In this document: positions 28,069-38,900 of the stretch, piece by piece
Position numbering within the stretch: the first letter of the stretch is position 1
How the letters are laid out: every line of letters begins with the position of its first letter
Origin: Sinohyriopsis cumingii
Taxonomy: Eukaryota; Mollusca; Bivalvia; Unionida; Unionidae
Assembly: GCA_028554795.2 (NCBI GenBank)
Contig: CM068827.1
Location: 71,707,809 to 71,771,808, forward strand
DNA length: 64,000 nucleotides
Direction of reading: 5' to 3'
Notes under the pieces: model-generated
Told to the model about the DNA's origin: nothing
The model's database searches: none
The model's input: the letters and a program-made list of their open reading frames with translations, nothing else
Translations under genes and position numbers: made by a program

Positions 28069-28387
28069 TGATGCTATTTTTTTTCAAAGCTTGCTGTTTT
28101 CACTCTTTCTTGTGTTACTGTTTATTCGTGTCTAAACACGTAACATAAAAATTGGGAGATCATCCGGAATGATTTTGAATTTGTGATAGAATATTAAAGA
28201 AAACTTTGGGTTTTTTTTTTTTAAATTTGAATTCCCTATGTTATTGAAATCTTAGTGAAATCGGCAAGCTTTTTCTAAAATGTCATCAAAAGTGGAAATC
28301 TTACTTTCAAATCCTACCCAGGAACAATTACATCTTTTCAAAAAAGATGAATTGATTCAACTTGCCAGAAAATACGATCTTTCTTAG

Positions 28388-28405
28388 GTGTGTGTGTGTG
28401 TGTGC

Positions 28406-28459
<54 letters not shown>

Positions 28460-28713
28460 TTTCCATTTTTAACGTAGCTTTTAACAATTTTTCAGTCATA
28501 TCGCTACGATGTCTGCAGTGTGGCAGTTTATAGTGATGTCTAGCACTTGGGCATCATGCCGCAGACATGTCCCAACCAGATACATTATCCTGACACAGGG
28601 CCGACCAGTTCTAGCACTAACATCTTTATGCTGAGCGCCAAGCGAGGGAGCTGTTACTACCACGACCTCCCGCATTCGAGGCGGACGCTGTAACCACTAG
28701 GCCACCGGAGCGG
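28388..28713 (-). mobile_element. tRNA-derived SINE, family A, copy 5, inside gag
   Basis: Antisense copy. The (GT)n at 28388-28459 is the complement of the (CA)n tail, and the tRNA-like head lies at the high-coordinate end (complement of CGCTCCGGTGGCCTAGTGG). Flanks TCTTTCTTAG (28378-28387) and TCTTTCTGAG (28714-28723) are a 10-bp target duplication with one difference. The insertion splits the gag frame of element 1, so it is younger than that element. Part of the body near the B box is shortened. Confidence 0.95.
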
Positions 28714-29021
28714 TCTTTCTGAGGGAAAAGCTTCCGTAACGAAACAGGAAGTAAGAAATATTTTGGTTCAGCATTTGGTAGAAAAGAAGGTTCTGGATAA
28801 AAGTGATTTGGTTTCGATCAATAAATCTCTATCAGTCTCTGACATAACACTTAAGGAATTATAATTAAAATACAAAATGGAATTGGAGTTGAGGAAGCTG
28901 GACTTTGAGAAAGAAGAAAGAGAAAAACAAATGCAGTTGCAACTGGAAAAAGAAAAAGAACAAATAAAATTGGTAAAAAAAAGGACAGAATGTTATTACA
29001 AAAAGAACAGATAAAGTTACA

Positions 29022-29024
29022 ATT

Positions 29025-29090
<66 letters not shown>

Positions 29091-29095
29091 AAGAC
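29022..29095. repeat. (GT)n-(GA)n microsatellite within gag
   Basis: Short GT run followed by about 50 bases of GA inside the gag coiled-coil region. It marks the position where the capsid segment is missing, so slippage or recombination here may have caused the deletion. Confidence 0.9.
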
Positions 29096-29404
29096 AGATG
29101 CAAATGCAGATAGCTAAGGAAGAAAGCCGATGAGCATTCTTTAACTCATAAGGTTCCTTTTGTAAATAAGTCTTCTACTCAACAGTCTTCTGGCAGAAAA
29201 GTATTTATACCTAATACAAGCCTTTCTAAACCTCAAAATGGCACAACTTCTAAAATTCAAACTTCAGATAAGCTTGATTCAAGATCCCTGTCTCTTCCTA
29301 CGTGTACCTATTGCAAGAAAATAGGACACGTTATTTCTGATTGCTCCAAATTGAAAAATAGGTAACAGAATCAAGACAGACCTATTCCAAATGCTTTTAG
29401 TTCT

Positions 29405-29914
29405 ATGAGGTCCAGGTCACGGTCATGTATTGAAAGCAATACATGTGTTTTGTGTAATAAATCCCAGTCTGATTTGATTATGGGGAAATATGAACCATTC
29501 ATATTGAAGGGTTCTATATCTCTCTTGGATGATTCGGCCCATTCTATCCCTAATAAAATTTTTCGGGACACAGGAGCTTCTCAGAGAATCTTATTGTCAG
29601 GTACTTTGCCTTTTTCTGAGAAGTCTTCTTCTAATAAGAGTGTTCTTATTCAGGGAGTAGAGTGCGGTGTTGTTAATGTTCCTCTCCTTTGTGTAAATTT
29701 GTCATCAGACTTAATCTCAGGACTCGTGAGAGTCGGAACAGTCTCTGTTTTACCCATCGATGTCATTTATTTATTACTAGGCAACGACCTAGCTGGAGAC
29801 ACGGTTGTGGTTAATCAACTTGTAACTGACAAGCCTTGCTTGGATCAGAAAGTAGATCCAATTGCAAATGAATTTCCTGCTTATTTCCAGCTTGTGCAGT
29901 TACCAGAGCTATGA
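29405..29914 (+). CDS. Retropepsin-like protease of Gmr1-like element 1
   Basis: 169-residue open frame holding an aspartic protease domain, which matures the Gag-Pol polyprotein in the particle. The catalytic triad is intact in IFRDTGASQRIL (about residues 56-67). The second landmark of the fold, YLLLGNDLAGD, lies near residues 122-132. The N-terminal Arg/Ser-rich part with a CVLC pair follows the gag zinc knuckle. The frame is separated from gag by one stop codon (29365) and reads into a linker that starts at 29911, overlapping by four bases. The start codon is arbitrary, since the domain would be made from a polyprotein. Decay elsewhere means it is not expected to be active now. Confidence 0.85.
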   Translation: MRSRSRSCIESNTCVLCNKSQSDLIMGKYEPFILKGSISLLDDSAHSIPNKIFRDTGASQRILLSGTLPFSEKSSSNKSVLIQGVECGVVNVPLLCVNLSSDLISGLVRVGTVSVLPIDVIYLLLGNDLAGDTVVVNQLVTDKPCLDQKVDPIANEFPAYFQLVQLPEL

Positions 29915-30192
29915 CAAAGAAAGCTGTTAAGAATGATGTAGATAAGGAAAGTATTCCTTTAGCAGCCACGTGTTTTGGTCAGGTTTTTGATGAGGTCACT
30001 TTCACTTCTTGTTTGACTCAGTCAAAAGGTATTGATCATAGTGATTCTCTCTTAACGACTCATTCTCTTCATCCTACTCAGAGTGATAAACGACAATCAC
30101 TTGTCGTCGAACAGGAAAAAGATTCTGAGATCTCATGTTTGTTTCAAAGAGCCATTAGTGAAACTGAAGCTACTGAAGTTCATGTCTGCTAG
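29911..30192 (+). pseudogene. Protease-integrase linker and integrase N-terminal start
   Basis: 93-residue frame after the protease. The first 60 residues are an acidic Ser/Thr-rich linker. From about 30090 it reads as the first helices of the integrase N-terminal region (LVVEQEKDSEISCLFQRA), which in gypsy integrases precede the zinc-binding domain. A stop at 30190 separates it from the next frame. The same linker is recognisable in element 2 at 43640-43962 on the minus strand. Confidence 0.65.
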
Positions 30193-30213
30193 TTCATTAA
30201 AAACGGAATTCTT

Positions 30214-31330
30214 ATGAGAAAATGGAGACCTCCCGAGGTACCGGCTGCTGATGAATGTTCAGTGAACTATCAAATTGTATTTCCAACACCTTACAGACAG
30301 GAAATAATTAGCCTGGCCCATGAAACTCCATTGGTTGGTCATTTAAGGATCAATAAAACGAATCACATTATCTTAACTCACTTCTATTGGCCAAAAATCA
30401 AAAGTGATGTTGGTAACTACAGTAGATCTTGTCATACCTGACAAATGGTATGAAAACCCCAAAATTCCCAGGGCTCATCTACAACCTATTCCTGCCTTTG
30501 ACGAACCATTTAGTAGAATTATGGTAGATTGTATTGGTTCCTTTCCTAAGACCAAGTCAAGGAGCCAATACCTGTTGATCATAATGTGTGCGTAAACAAG
30601 GATTCCAGAGGCAAATCCCTTGAGGAATATCAAATCTAAAACAATTGTAAAAGCTTTGATAAAGTTTTTTACTCAATTTCGCCTTCCCAAGTCTGTCCAG
30701 TCTGATCAAAGCTCAAATTTCATGTCTGGAATTTTCCAGCAAGTTATGTACGAATTAGGCATTCAACATTTCAAATCTTTGCATATCACTCTGAAAGCCA
30801 ATGAGCATTAGAAAGATTAAATCAAACTTTGAAAAATATGACTCGATCTTATTGTTTTGATACGTGTACAGATTTGTATGAAGGCATTCATTTACATTTG
30901 TTTGCTGTTAGGGGATCACTTCCGGAATCTTTAGGTTTCAGTCCCTTTGAACAGTTTTTGGACATATTGTGCGTGGACCATTGAAGTTCGTGAAAAACAA
31001 ACTTATTTCTAATGAAGATTCTGAAATTAATTTTCTTGATTATGTTTCTAACTTTAAGTATAAGTTGTCAAAGGCTTGTGAGGTCGCAAGAGCAAATCTG
31101 CACTCTGCTCAATCCAAAATGAAGTCAAGATATGTTAAAAACTCGAAAGAAATGAGCTTTCGCGCTGGTTATAGAGTCCTGGCTCTCTTGCCCATTCCAC
31201 AAAATTCAATTCAGGCCAAATAGTATGGTCCCTACACAGTTGACAGGAAAATAAATGATTTAAATTACATCATAAATGCTCCTTGGAGGCGTAAACAAAA
31301 AACTCTGTCATAAAAACATGCTGAAAGATT
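30214..31330 (+). pseudogene. Integrase of Gmr1-like element 1 (upstream of RT)
   Basis: Integrase inserts element cDNA into chromosomal DNA. Domains in order: H2C2 zinc finger (HETPLVGH and RSCHTC, 30320-30440), catalytic core with first Asp in IMVDCIGSFPKT (about 30520-30555), second Asp in VQSDQSSNF (about 30697-30723), and the Glu in YHSESQ followed by ALERLNQTLK (about 30784-30825). A C-terminal region follows with RAGYRVLALLP and a GPYTV motif (31160-31240). The DDE residues remain, but the usual Gly after SESQ is a stop and at least three frame changes split the gene. It lies before RT, unlike canonical Ty3/gypsy elements, where integrase is last. Confidence 0.85.
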
Positions 31331-32382
31331 ATATTGAAAGAGATAGCCTTGTTAAACATGCAATTAATTTAGTTGTACCGATCCCACTCAGTGAAGATTT
31401 ATGTGAACGAATATCATCGGATTTTACTGATATTGGAGTGACTCATCAACGGAATTCAGAAATTATGAAAGATCTGGACCAGAAACTTTCACATTTGCAC
31501 GAGCAAGAAATAATGGAACAAAAACAGTTATTATTTGAATATGAGCACTTATTTCCAGATGTTCCTACAAGAACCAACAAAATTTTCCATGACGTTGAAA
31601 ATGTAAATTCCAAACCTGTGAAACAACACCCGTACAGGATAAGCCCTCTCAAACAGGAATACTTGAAAAAACAAATTCAGCATTTGCTGGAGAATGTTTT
31701 TACAGAGCCCAGCAAAGGTGACTGGAGTTCACCATGCATACTTGTTCCAAAACCAGATAAAACATTCCGTATTTGTACTGATTATAGGAAGGTGAATAGT
31801 GTGACAAAAACAGATTCATTCCCATTAAAAAGAATCGATGACTGTATTGGTAAGATCGGTAATGCCAAGTATATCACCAAATTTGACCTTCTGAAAGGAT
31901 TTTAGGAAATTCCACTAACGGAATGAGTAACGGAAATTTCGGCATTTATGACTCCAGATGGATTTAACCATTATAAAGTAATGCCGTTTGGGATGAAAGG
32001 GTCGCCAAGTACATTTCAATGTCTCATGAATATGATTACCTCTGGTCTAGATAATTGTGATACTTACATACATGATGTCATCATCTACAACGACACCTGG
32101 AAAGACCATTTAGCAACATTTCGGAAATTCTTTGACAGACTCACTGATGCATGTTTGACAATTAATTTATCTAAATGTGAGTTATGCCGTGCTAGTGTAA
32201 CTTTTCTAGGACACATCATGGGACTTGGACAAGTTAAACCTATAGATGCTAAGGTCAAGGCTATCTCTGAATTCCCTCTGCCTGTAAATAAAAAGCAACT
32301 GATGAGATTTTTGGGTATGGACGGATACTATCGAAAAACTTGTTCCAATTTTTCTATAATTGATGAACCCCTGATAAGTTAA
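31276..32382 (+). pseudogene. Reverse transcriptase of Gmr1-like element 1
   Basis: RT copies element RNA into cDNA in the particle. Landmarks in order: an N-terminal linker, HPYRISP, WSSPCILVPKPD, RICTDYRKVNSVT, FPLKRIDDCI, KFDLLKGF (31885-31905), then two stops within 30 bases. FMTPDGFNHYKVMPFGMKGS and PSTFQ follow, then the catalytic box YIHDVII, and the thumb motif VNKKQLMRFLGMDGYYRK. These are clearly Ty3/gypsy type. In the box the first catalytic Asp of the expected Y-x-D-D is His (codon 32071-32073), which alone would abolish activity. It is preceded by integrase and followed by RNase H. Confidence 0.9.
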
Positions 32383-32399
32383 TTGAGTAAGTAAAACAT

Positions 32400-32867
32400 G
32401 TTCCTTTGGACTAAAAAATGTCAGGAGGCTTCTAACAAGTTGAAAGCCATACTTTAAAGCGCGCAAGTTCTTACAGCCGCAAATTTCAACCAGTCATTTA
32501 AATTGTATGCTGATGCAAGTGATGTTGGGTTAGAGAAGTTTTGATTCAAGATGATGAAAATGCTAATGATCATCCAGTGTACTATTTTTCTAAGAAATTA
32601 AATAAGCACCAAAGAATTTATTCAACAATCGAAAAGGAATGTTTGGCTTTAATATTGGCATTACAACATATTGAAGTTTTCCTTAGTTCAGCTCCTTCTT
32701 CGATTATTGTGTTTAGTGACCACAAGTCTCTTACTTTCATCGGAAAGATGAAAAATAAAAATAAAAGAATACTACGGTGGCGTTTGTTGCTACAGGAATA
32801 TAATCTTGACATCAGGCACGTGAAGGGCAAAGACAATTTAATAGGAGGCGCACTTTCCCGTGTATAA
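32400..32867 (+). pseudogene. RNase H of Gmr1-like element 1
   Basis: RNase H degrades the RNA strand during reverse transcription. Visible landmarks are LYADASDVG (about 32503-32529, first catalytic Asp), a frameshift, VYYFSKKLNKHQRIYSTIEK with the following ECLALILALQH (catalytic Glu), FSDHKSLTFI (Asp), and the C-terminal RILRWRLLLQEYNLDIRHVK region ending in ALSRV and a stop at 32867. The connection to RT is broken by stops near 32380 and 32457. No envelope-like frame follows before the 3' LTR about 125 bases on. Confidence 0.88.
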
Positions 32868-32991
32868 CAATGTATTATTTCATGTACACTGTGCGTAATT
32901 TTGATGAGTTCTTTTTAACCTCATGTATAATTAGTATGTCGTAAAAAGAAAGCTTTATGTATAAATCTTTCTTTTTCTTTATTGGTGGAGG

Positions 32992-33964
32992 TTTATGTGT
33001 ATTTAATTATATTTGATTTGATATATATTTATTTCAATTTCATTGTTTGTTTGTCAGTTTTACATTTTTTTATTTTTCATTTCATGCTATTGTAATGAAA
33101 ATGTTTTTGCTACAGATGATACTTTTTCCAGAACATAATTTGACAATGACTTTTGGTCTGGTAAACAATCGGGTGTTGATCTAGATCCTCACCTTTATTC
33201 AAAATTTGTAGCAGCCACGTAACTAAGTTCTATTTTATCTTAAAACGATTGGGTCATGATTGCACTACGTGTTTAAGATGTAAACAATTTTTTTTTACTT
33301 TTCATTTTTTAGACTAAAATGACTGGTTTTCGTAAGGGCAATACTGGGTGTACGTGATCTTTAACAAGTACCTGATTTCTACGAGGTTATATAACATGAT
33401 CACGTGACCCCTTTTTGCGTTTTAGAAGACGATATAACCTTTGTTTTGGAGAGTTATTCCCAGTAGAAGCAGGGCTTTTTCTTACACTGGAAGTTGTATG
33501 TTGTGCTGTTTGGAGTTATTTCAAATTACTTGGATTTAAAAGGAGTAATTCATTCTTCATGGAAAATACGTTTGCTCATGTGAAATTGTTGATTAAGGAC
33601 AGCTTTTACAAACAATTTACTCAGCTTTCGAAAACCTGGAGTGATAATTCTTGTTTCTACAAGGGACTGTAGACTTGAACACTACAGGTTACAGCGTACG
33701 TCATCGTCTTCAATCTTGGATTCTTCGTCGAGACACGAACTTGAAATCATTAAAACATTTTCTTATCAGGACTACTAAAATTGTATTCTTAGATTATTCT
33801 TGGTTTTTTGTTTTTTTTTTTTGGATTTGATTCTATAAAACCGTATGTTCATATTTTTTTATTTTTACAGAATTTTTCCAGGGAAATAAATATTCTATTT
33901 TTTCAAAGCTTTTTGTTTTCACTCGTTCTTGTGTTACTGTTTGATCGAGCCTAAACAAGTAACA
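32992..33964 (+). repeat. 3' LTR of Gmr1-like element 1
   Basis: 973-bp partner of the 5' LTR. It is preceded by a purine-rich GGTGGAGG tract (about 32984-32991) that could be the polypurine tract. It starts TTTATGTG, where the expected TG is mutated, and ends AAGTAACA. E-box CACGTG lies at 33401-33406 and AATAAA at 33885-33890. The short open frame at 33415-33672 lies wholly inside the LTR and is not a gene. Confidence 0.92.
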
Positions 33965-35581
33965 TTAGACTCCCCATCCATTAACAATAATATTCTAGCA
34001 CCATACATTGCGCGTACAGTAATTAACCTCTGATTGAAGTTGGTATGGTGGTCAGAAGATAGACATTCCAAATTTGCTGTAGTTTTATTATATAAATGTT
34101 TATTCACTATTTTTAAAGTCATGAAAGACCCGAATTCCAAAAGAACTGGTAAACAAGGACTCATAGCCCAAATGACAAACAGCGCATAACACTTTCATAA
34201 AAACTAAAAGCAAATACAATATTTGTATGACAAATGTATGCTGTTTTAACTGAAGTATGCTATTACATAGTAAAGATAAATGATTTTTTATTCACGGAGG
34301 TTACGTTGGTGTAATTCAAACCTTAGCTATTAAACCAATTCATTATTAAATGCTCGACTTTTCATATGTCAAACTACATACACGAAACACTGCGATATTT
34401 GTTTTGCAGTTGGTATGTACTGAAGCAGTATTGGTTTTAAGTTTTGAGCTTATAGACGATAAAATTTAATTTGAATTTTGATATTGACATGAAGCCTTAT
34501 TTCGCTTAGAGATATTAAAAGCATGGGTCAATTTTCCTTGATAAATTTCATATTGTCAGTGGAAAGGTTCTTTCATCACATAGAGTTTGAAATGTAAATG
34601 GAAAGAGTCGAGCATTCAATGTTTTATGAAATTCTACATTTGTTCTCTTGTGTTTGCTTGAAATTCAACAACTTTGCTATGACAATAATAAATGTATAAT
34701 GGAGGATAGGTCTACTCATTTAATATCTCTTTTATAGCTCCAGATAAATCAAGCGTGCATTGAATGTCTAATTCCAAATTGTATTTTCTAAAAGTAAAGA
34801 ATCTGCAAACCAAATTGATTCACCATATCATAGCTGCAAAACAAACGTTGCTCTGTTTGTTTTACAAATATATCATTTACAAAAGCAATGATTTTATGAG
34901 TTGGTAGAGTTTATAGTTACCCAGAAGGAAACAAACTTTACGTGCCTGTCCGATGCAAATAAGAATATAAGCATTAATTTGAAAATTATATGACATTGTG
35001 GTTGTCGAAAGGAGTTATATTGTCCCCAGCACTTTGTTATGGAATCTTCCAACCTACATCTACGTTCTGTTCTTCCAACCTATAGCAAGCAGCGATCTGT
35101 TCCTCCATCAAGTAACCTAAATTTTGTTTCTTAAAACCTAACGTGTACTAATAAAGCTAGTGCACACACCCCCACCCCCACCCACCCCGCCATGAAAAGA
35201 TACCTGCCTTGTTACAAGAAATATGATAAATCTATACTCTTAAATATGCTTCGTAGTAATGTTGGATACCTAAATAAGTAATGAATGAAGATAATCGTAT
35301 GATTAATGAACATAAAGATCCCAGTCCAAGTACAATTGTAGGAAATTGGTTAAGTAAAACGTTGAGGAAGGAAACCGACCATTACAAACGACTTCGATCT
35401 TTGTGTGATTGTGCCCTCTTATCAAACATAATGAAATTAATGCACAAAAACAGCTGATCAAGAGACCACCCAAGACACTGTTTCATTTCCTTTATGCAAC
35501 TAAAAATAACAGACTGATGAATGAAACAATGTGACATTACTACCGGATTGCGTTTGTGTTTGGGAGGAAATTGGGCTTTGT
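33965..35581. other. No gene recognised
   Basis: AT-rich sequence with a short C-rich tract, CACCCCCACCCCCACCC, near 35168. Frame 33934-34164 straddles the LTR end and is unsupported. Confidence 0.45.
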
Positions 35582-35596
35582 CTCTTTAGAATACCA

Positions 35597-35925
35597 CCGC
35601 TCCGGTAGCCTAGTGGTTAGAGCGTCCGCCTATGATGCGGGAGGTCGTTGGTTCGGTCCTTGGCCAAGTCAAAACAAAGACTTACAGAAATGGTACTAAC
35701 AGCTTCCTCGCTTGGAGCTTAGCAATACGCTTAGCATTACGAGGTTAGTGTTAGGACTGGTCGGCCTGGTGTCAGGATAATGTGACTGGGTTGGACATCG
35801 CGCTACATGTCTGCGACATGATGCCCCAGTGTTAGACATCAATATAGTCGGCCACACTGCAGACATCGTTGCAATATAACTGAACAATTGTCAAAGCTAC
35901 GTTAAAACTCCAAATCACACACACA
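35597..35925 (+). mobile_element. tRNA-derived SINE, family A, copy 6
   Basis: Well-preserved copy with head CCGCTCCGGTAGCCTAGTGG, A box GTGGTTAGAGCG, B box TTGGTTCGGTCCTTGG, body and short (CA)n end. A perfect 15-bp duplication, CTCTTTAGAATACCA, occupies 35582-35596 and 35926-35940. This is the longest and cleanest duplication in the window, marking one of the youngest SINE insertions. A short internal duplication (AGCAATACGCTTAGCATTACG) is peculiar to this copy. Confidence 0.97.
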
Positions 35926-35940
35926 CTCTTTAGAATACCA

Positions 35941-38900
35941 AAAACTCAATTTTTTTCTGAGAGATATAGGATTACTACAATAACTCTTTGCAGCACTTAC
36001 AAAAAATATATATATCTAAAATAGATCTCATTTCAGTGTTATTCAACATGTACCTTGCTTATTATTTCTTATTTAGGTCCTGCTATACTGAAAGTAGAGT
36101 TATGTGATGTTATAACTTAGCGAGGATGGTAGAGCCACATCTTACCAACATGAATTACATTTCGTACACTTCCATTTGTACCGAACGTTTGTTATTTCTC
36201 CAGTAATTGGTTGAAAGCTGACTGATCTCTGTAATTACTTTCGTCTTTAACAAAGGGAGTTTACTTCTTCTATCCCATTAACAGTGCTTAAATATAAATT
36301 AGGAACATCAGACTACACAAATCATTAAGCGGGTTTCCAGTGATAGAGAGTATTGGTCTGTCTTAATGACTTCATATCTACCAAGTGTAGTCAAATATTT
36401 GTTTAGGAATCAGAATCACAAACCTAGTTAATAATCTGTTTATATAAAATCGAAACGGAAGCTCCTTAAAATAATATAGAAATCCTTTGAAATTTTCTTA
36501 ATAATCGTGGGCATTAAGACAATTTTGATCTCTGAATTCTTATTCGTGTACAATCTATTACGTTGGAAAGTACAATTAAACATAACATACGACAATTTCT
36601 GTCCTATTCATATTTAGATTTTTGCAAATACCTTCTAAACCAAAGACAATTCACGTTGTATAAAACATAAGTACCCTCGGATATTTGGACCACATACTAA
36701 TTTCTTGACTGTATTAAGAGGAGTGCAATATAATTTGAAAATGTCTTGCACAGCATAAAGAATGGCTATATCAGCAGATTTTAAGAGAGGATATATACAG
36801 ATTTTATGAGTTAAAAAAACAGAAATAATCTAGAATAACATAAGTGAACTCAAATGTGTTTACGATTTTGGATGGGATACGTCAAAAACTAGGTTTTTTT
36901 ATATAAAATAACGTATATGAGAATAAAATGTCGTTATGTTGGCTTAAGAAATTAGGCACATATTATGAAATTGTTTAGAAACGATGCAGATTTACAGATT
37001 ATAGGCTATGAAGATGGCATTAAAATAAGTATCAGCAACAATGAAAGTTAAGAGTAGATGCTCAAATCAGTGCTCAGTCAAGAATGAATAAACAACGGAT
37101 CGGATGCAGATAATTATATAAATTTGCATGCGGCCAAATTAACATTAGAACTTTAAGAAGCAAATAGTTAATTAGGTCAGACTTCACAGACTCTAGAAAA
37201 ACATGGACAAAATCACAAGAATGGCAAAATTTAATATACGTTTCAAATCACTGATATGATTAAGTGATTAAATGGATGGGGTAAACGTGAAACTTTGATG
37301 AAAATAAAAGTTCCCTTTGTGCATGGATGTTCTAATAGCTTGTGAGCAACATAATGTATCGACCGTAAAGTGTTTTCTGCTTGTTGTGTACCGCTTTACG
37401 CGTTCAATAACGACCAATATTTAAGATGAACTTACTAGATGAACTGGCTACTAACTTTTCCCCCCAGTCCGCGGCGAAATCAGCTGGCATCAGGCTTTCA
37501 GCAGTTTTGCGCGCTGTGTCATGTACCCCATCTGTAAGGACTGTTTGCATAGCCAATAATGTACCTCATCTACAGAAGGTGTTTTGCAAAGTGCCAGTGG
37601 TAATGATTTGTGAAAATTAGTTTGTACTGATGGTGTGTAGCAATAAAATGAAAAGTGATATGGGACATGTGAACTATATTGATTTAGTGTAAAGATTATA
37701 CTATGCCTGTGTATAGTATACATAATATGGTACCGTCTTGTTGGATTTAAGCCCCTTGGCTTAATTAATCTCTGTTTTAAGACGACCTTACTACGACCCT
37801 GAAAATCCATTTGCATAGGTAGTTAATATCAAATTGTCAAAGCAAACGAAACAAATAAAAAATATATATGTTTAATTGAAAATATTTTTCATTGGATAAT
37901 CTACGTACATATTGTCAGTGGAAGGCAGATATTGGTCACATATGCAATTCGAGAAGGGAAATGGGTTTTCAGACAGGAAGTTAAGGATTTGCTGGGGTAA
38001 AAAAGTATCGAATACGTTTCGACTCAGAGACAAGCATGTGTGGAAAAACGTTTTGACAGATCTCTGAGGGTGAAAATTAAACCAGAAAATGGGTTGATAT
38101 TTGACCAAAGCTAAACGAGGGATACACTAACACTCAACCTACATGTACAGACATGTCATAAGTGTTAAGAAAGCAAGGAGATGAAAAGCATAGATCAGTC
38201 TATTCGGTTATTTTAGAACCGATATATTTGGAACGCAAAATTTTAAACACAATTATGAGATACAAATTTGCAATGAGATACCTTCTTAGTGTTACAGAGG
38301 AAACAAGAGCATCATTTTTAAGTTAAATATAATTCATAAACTCGAAGATTTGCAATGGAAGTCATCATATATAATGTTTAATGGAGATGATACCATATAA
38401 AATGTTGAAAGCTTTCGAAAACCAAACGAATGAACGGTAAAACATGTGCACTTGTTAAGAAAGAATACGATGAATGGCATAACAGTTGGGAGCAACCAGT
38501 AAAGATTGTTCTGTTACAAAACGTTATGTACCAATCACACACCTGCCCATGAAGAAGACAATAATAATGCATTAATCCTACTATTAATCATCATGAAAAT
38601 GTTTACAAAGGTAACGAGTGTCTACAATTCGACAGATGTGTAGAAACATAAAACTCTAGAAAATGAAGGAGTGAAAATATGCACCGCATGCGAATTTGTA
38701 CTGATCTTGAATCCAGCATGAAAAAGAAACGTAAATCCAAACGCAATCCAGCTAAACAGCACAAAATGGGGACCGCATTAGGTAATTCATATCCAATAAT
38801 AACGAAGCCAACGTCTAACATGTTCTCACTCTGATCTGAAAAACAGATTGCTAATAACGTTAACCAAAACAAATTTCGTTCAGATATTGTTCAGACAGGA

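Larger units (their letters stand above)
27173..28145 (+). repeat. 5' LTR of Gmr1-like gypsy element 1
   Basis: 973-bp direct repeat of 32992-33964, starting TGTTATG and ending GTAACA, so the termini form the inverted repeat TGTTA/TAACA. The two LTRs differ by many substitutions, about 10-15% by eye in the terminal 50 bases, which indicates an old insertion. The LTR contains an E-box CACGTG (27572-27577), a TATA-like ATATAACC about 30 bases downstream, and AATAAA (28063-28068). A candidate primer-binding site TGGGAGATCATCCGG starts 7 bases past the LTR end (28153-28167). No matching 5-bp target duplication is apparent outside the two LTRs. Confidence 0.93.
28280..29365 (+). pseudogene. gag: gag of Gmr1-like element 1, capsid deleted and SINE-interrupted
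   Basis: Gag forms the particle that packages element RNA in the cytoplasm. The frame opens at ATG 28280 with an N-terminus (MSSKVEILLSNPTQEQLHLF) typical of this group and continues into a Glu/Lys/Gln-rich coiled coil. It is cut by an antisense SINE at 28388-28713. The coiled coil then runs into a (GT)n(GA)n microsatellite (29022-29095), and directly after it the frame resumes with the Ser/Thr linker. The capsid section present in element 2 (44670-44932) is therefore missing. A nucleocapsid zinc knuckle, CTYC then GH and a final C (CX2CX4HX4C), lies at 29303-29344, and a stop follows. Several internal stops make it non-functional. Confidence 0.85.

Noticed and set aside
33415..33672. 85-codon frame in the 3' LTR
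   Set aside because: It lies entirely within the LTR, is not open in the 5' LTR and has no domain.
27160..33975. Target-site duplication around LTR element 1
   Set aside because: The five bases before 27173 and after 33964 do not match, so either decay or recombination with another copy has removed it.
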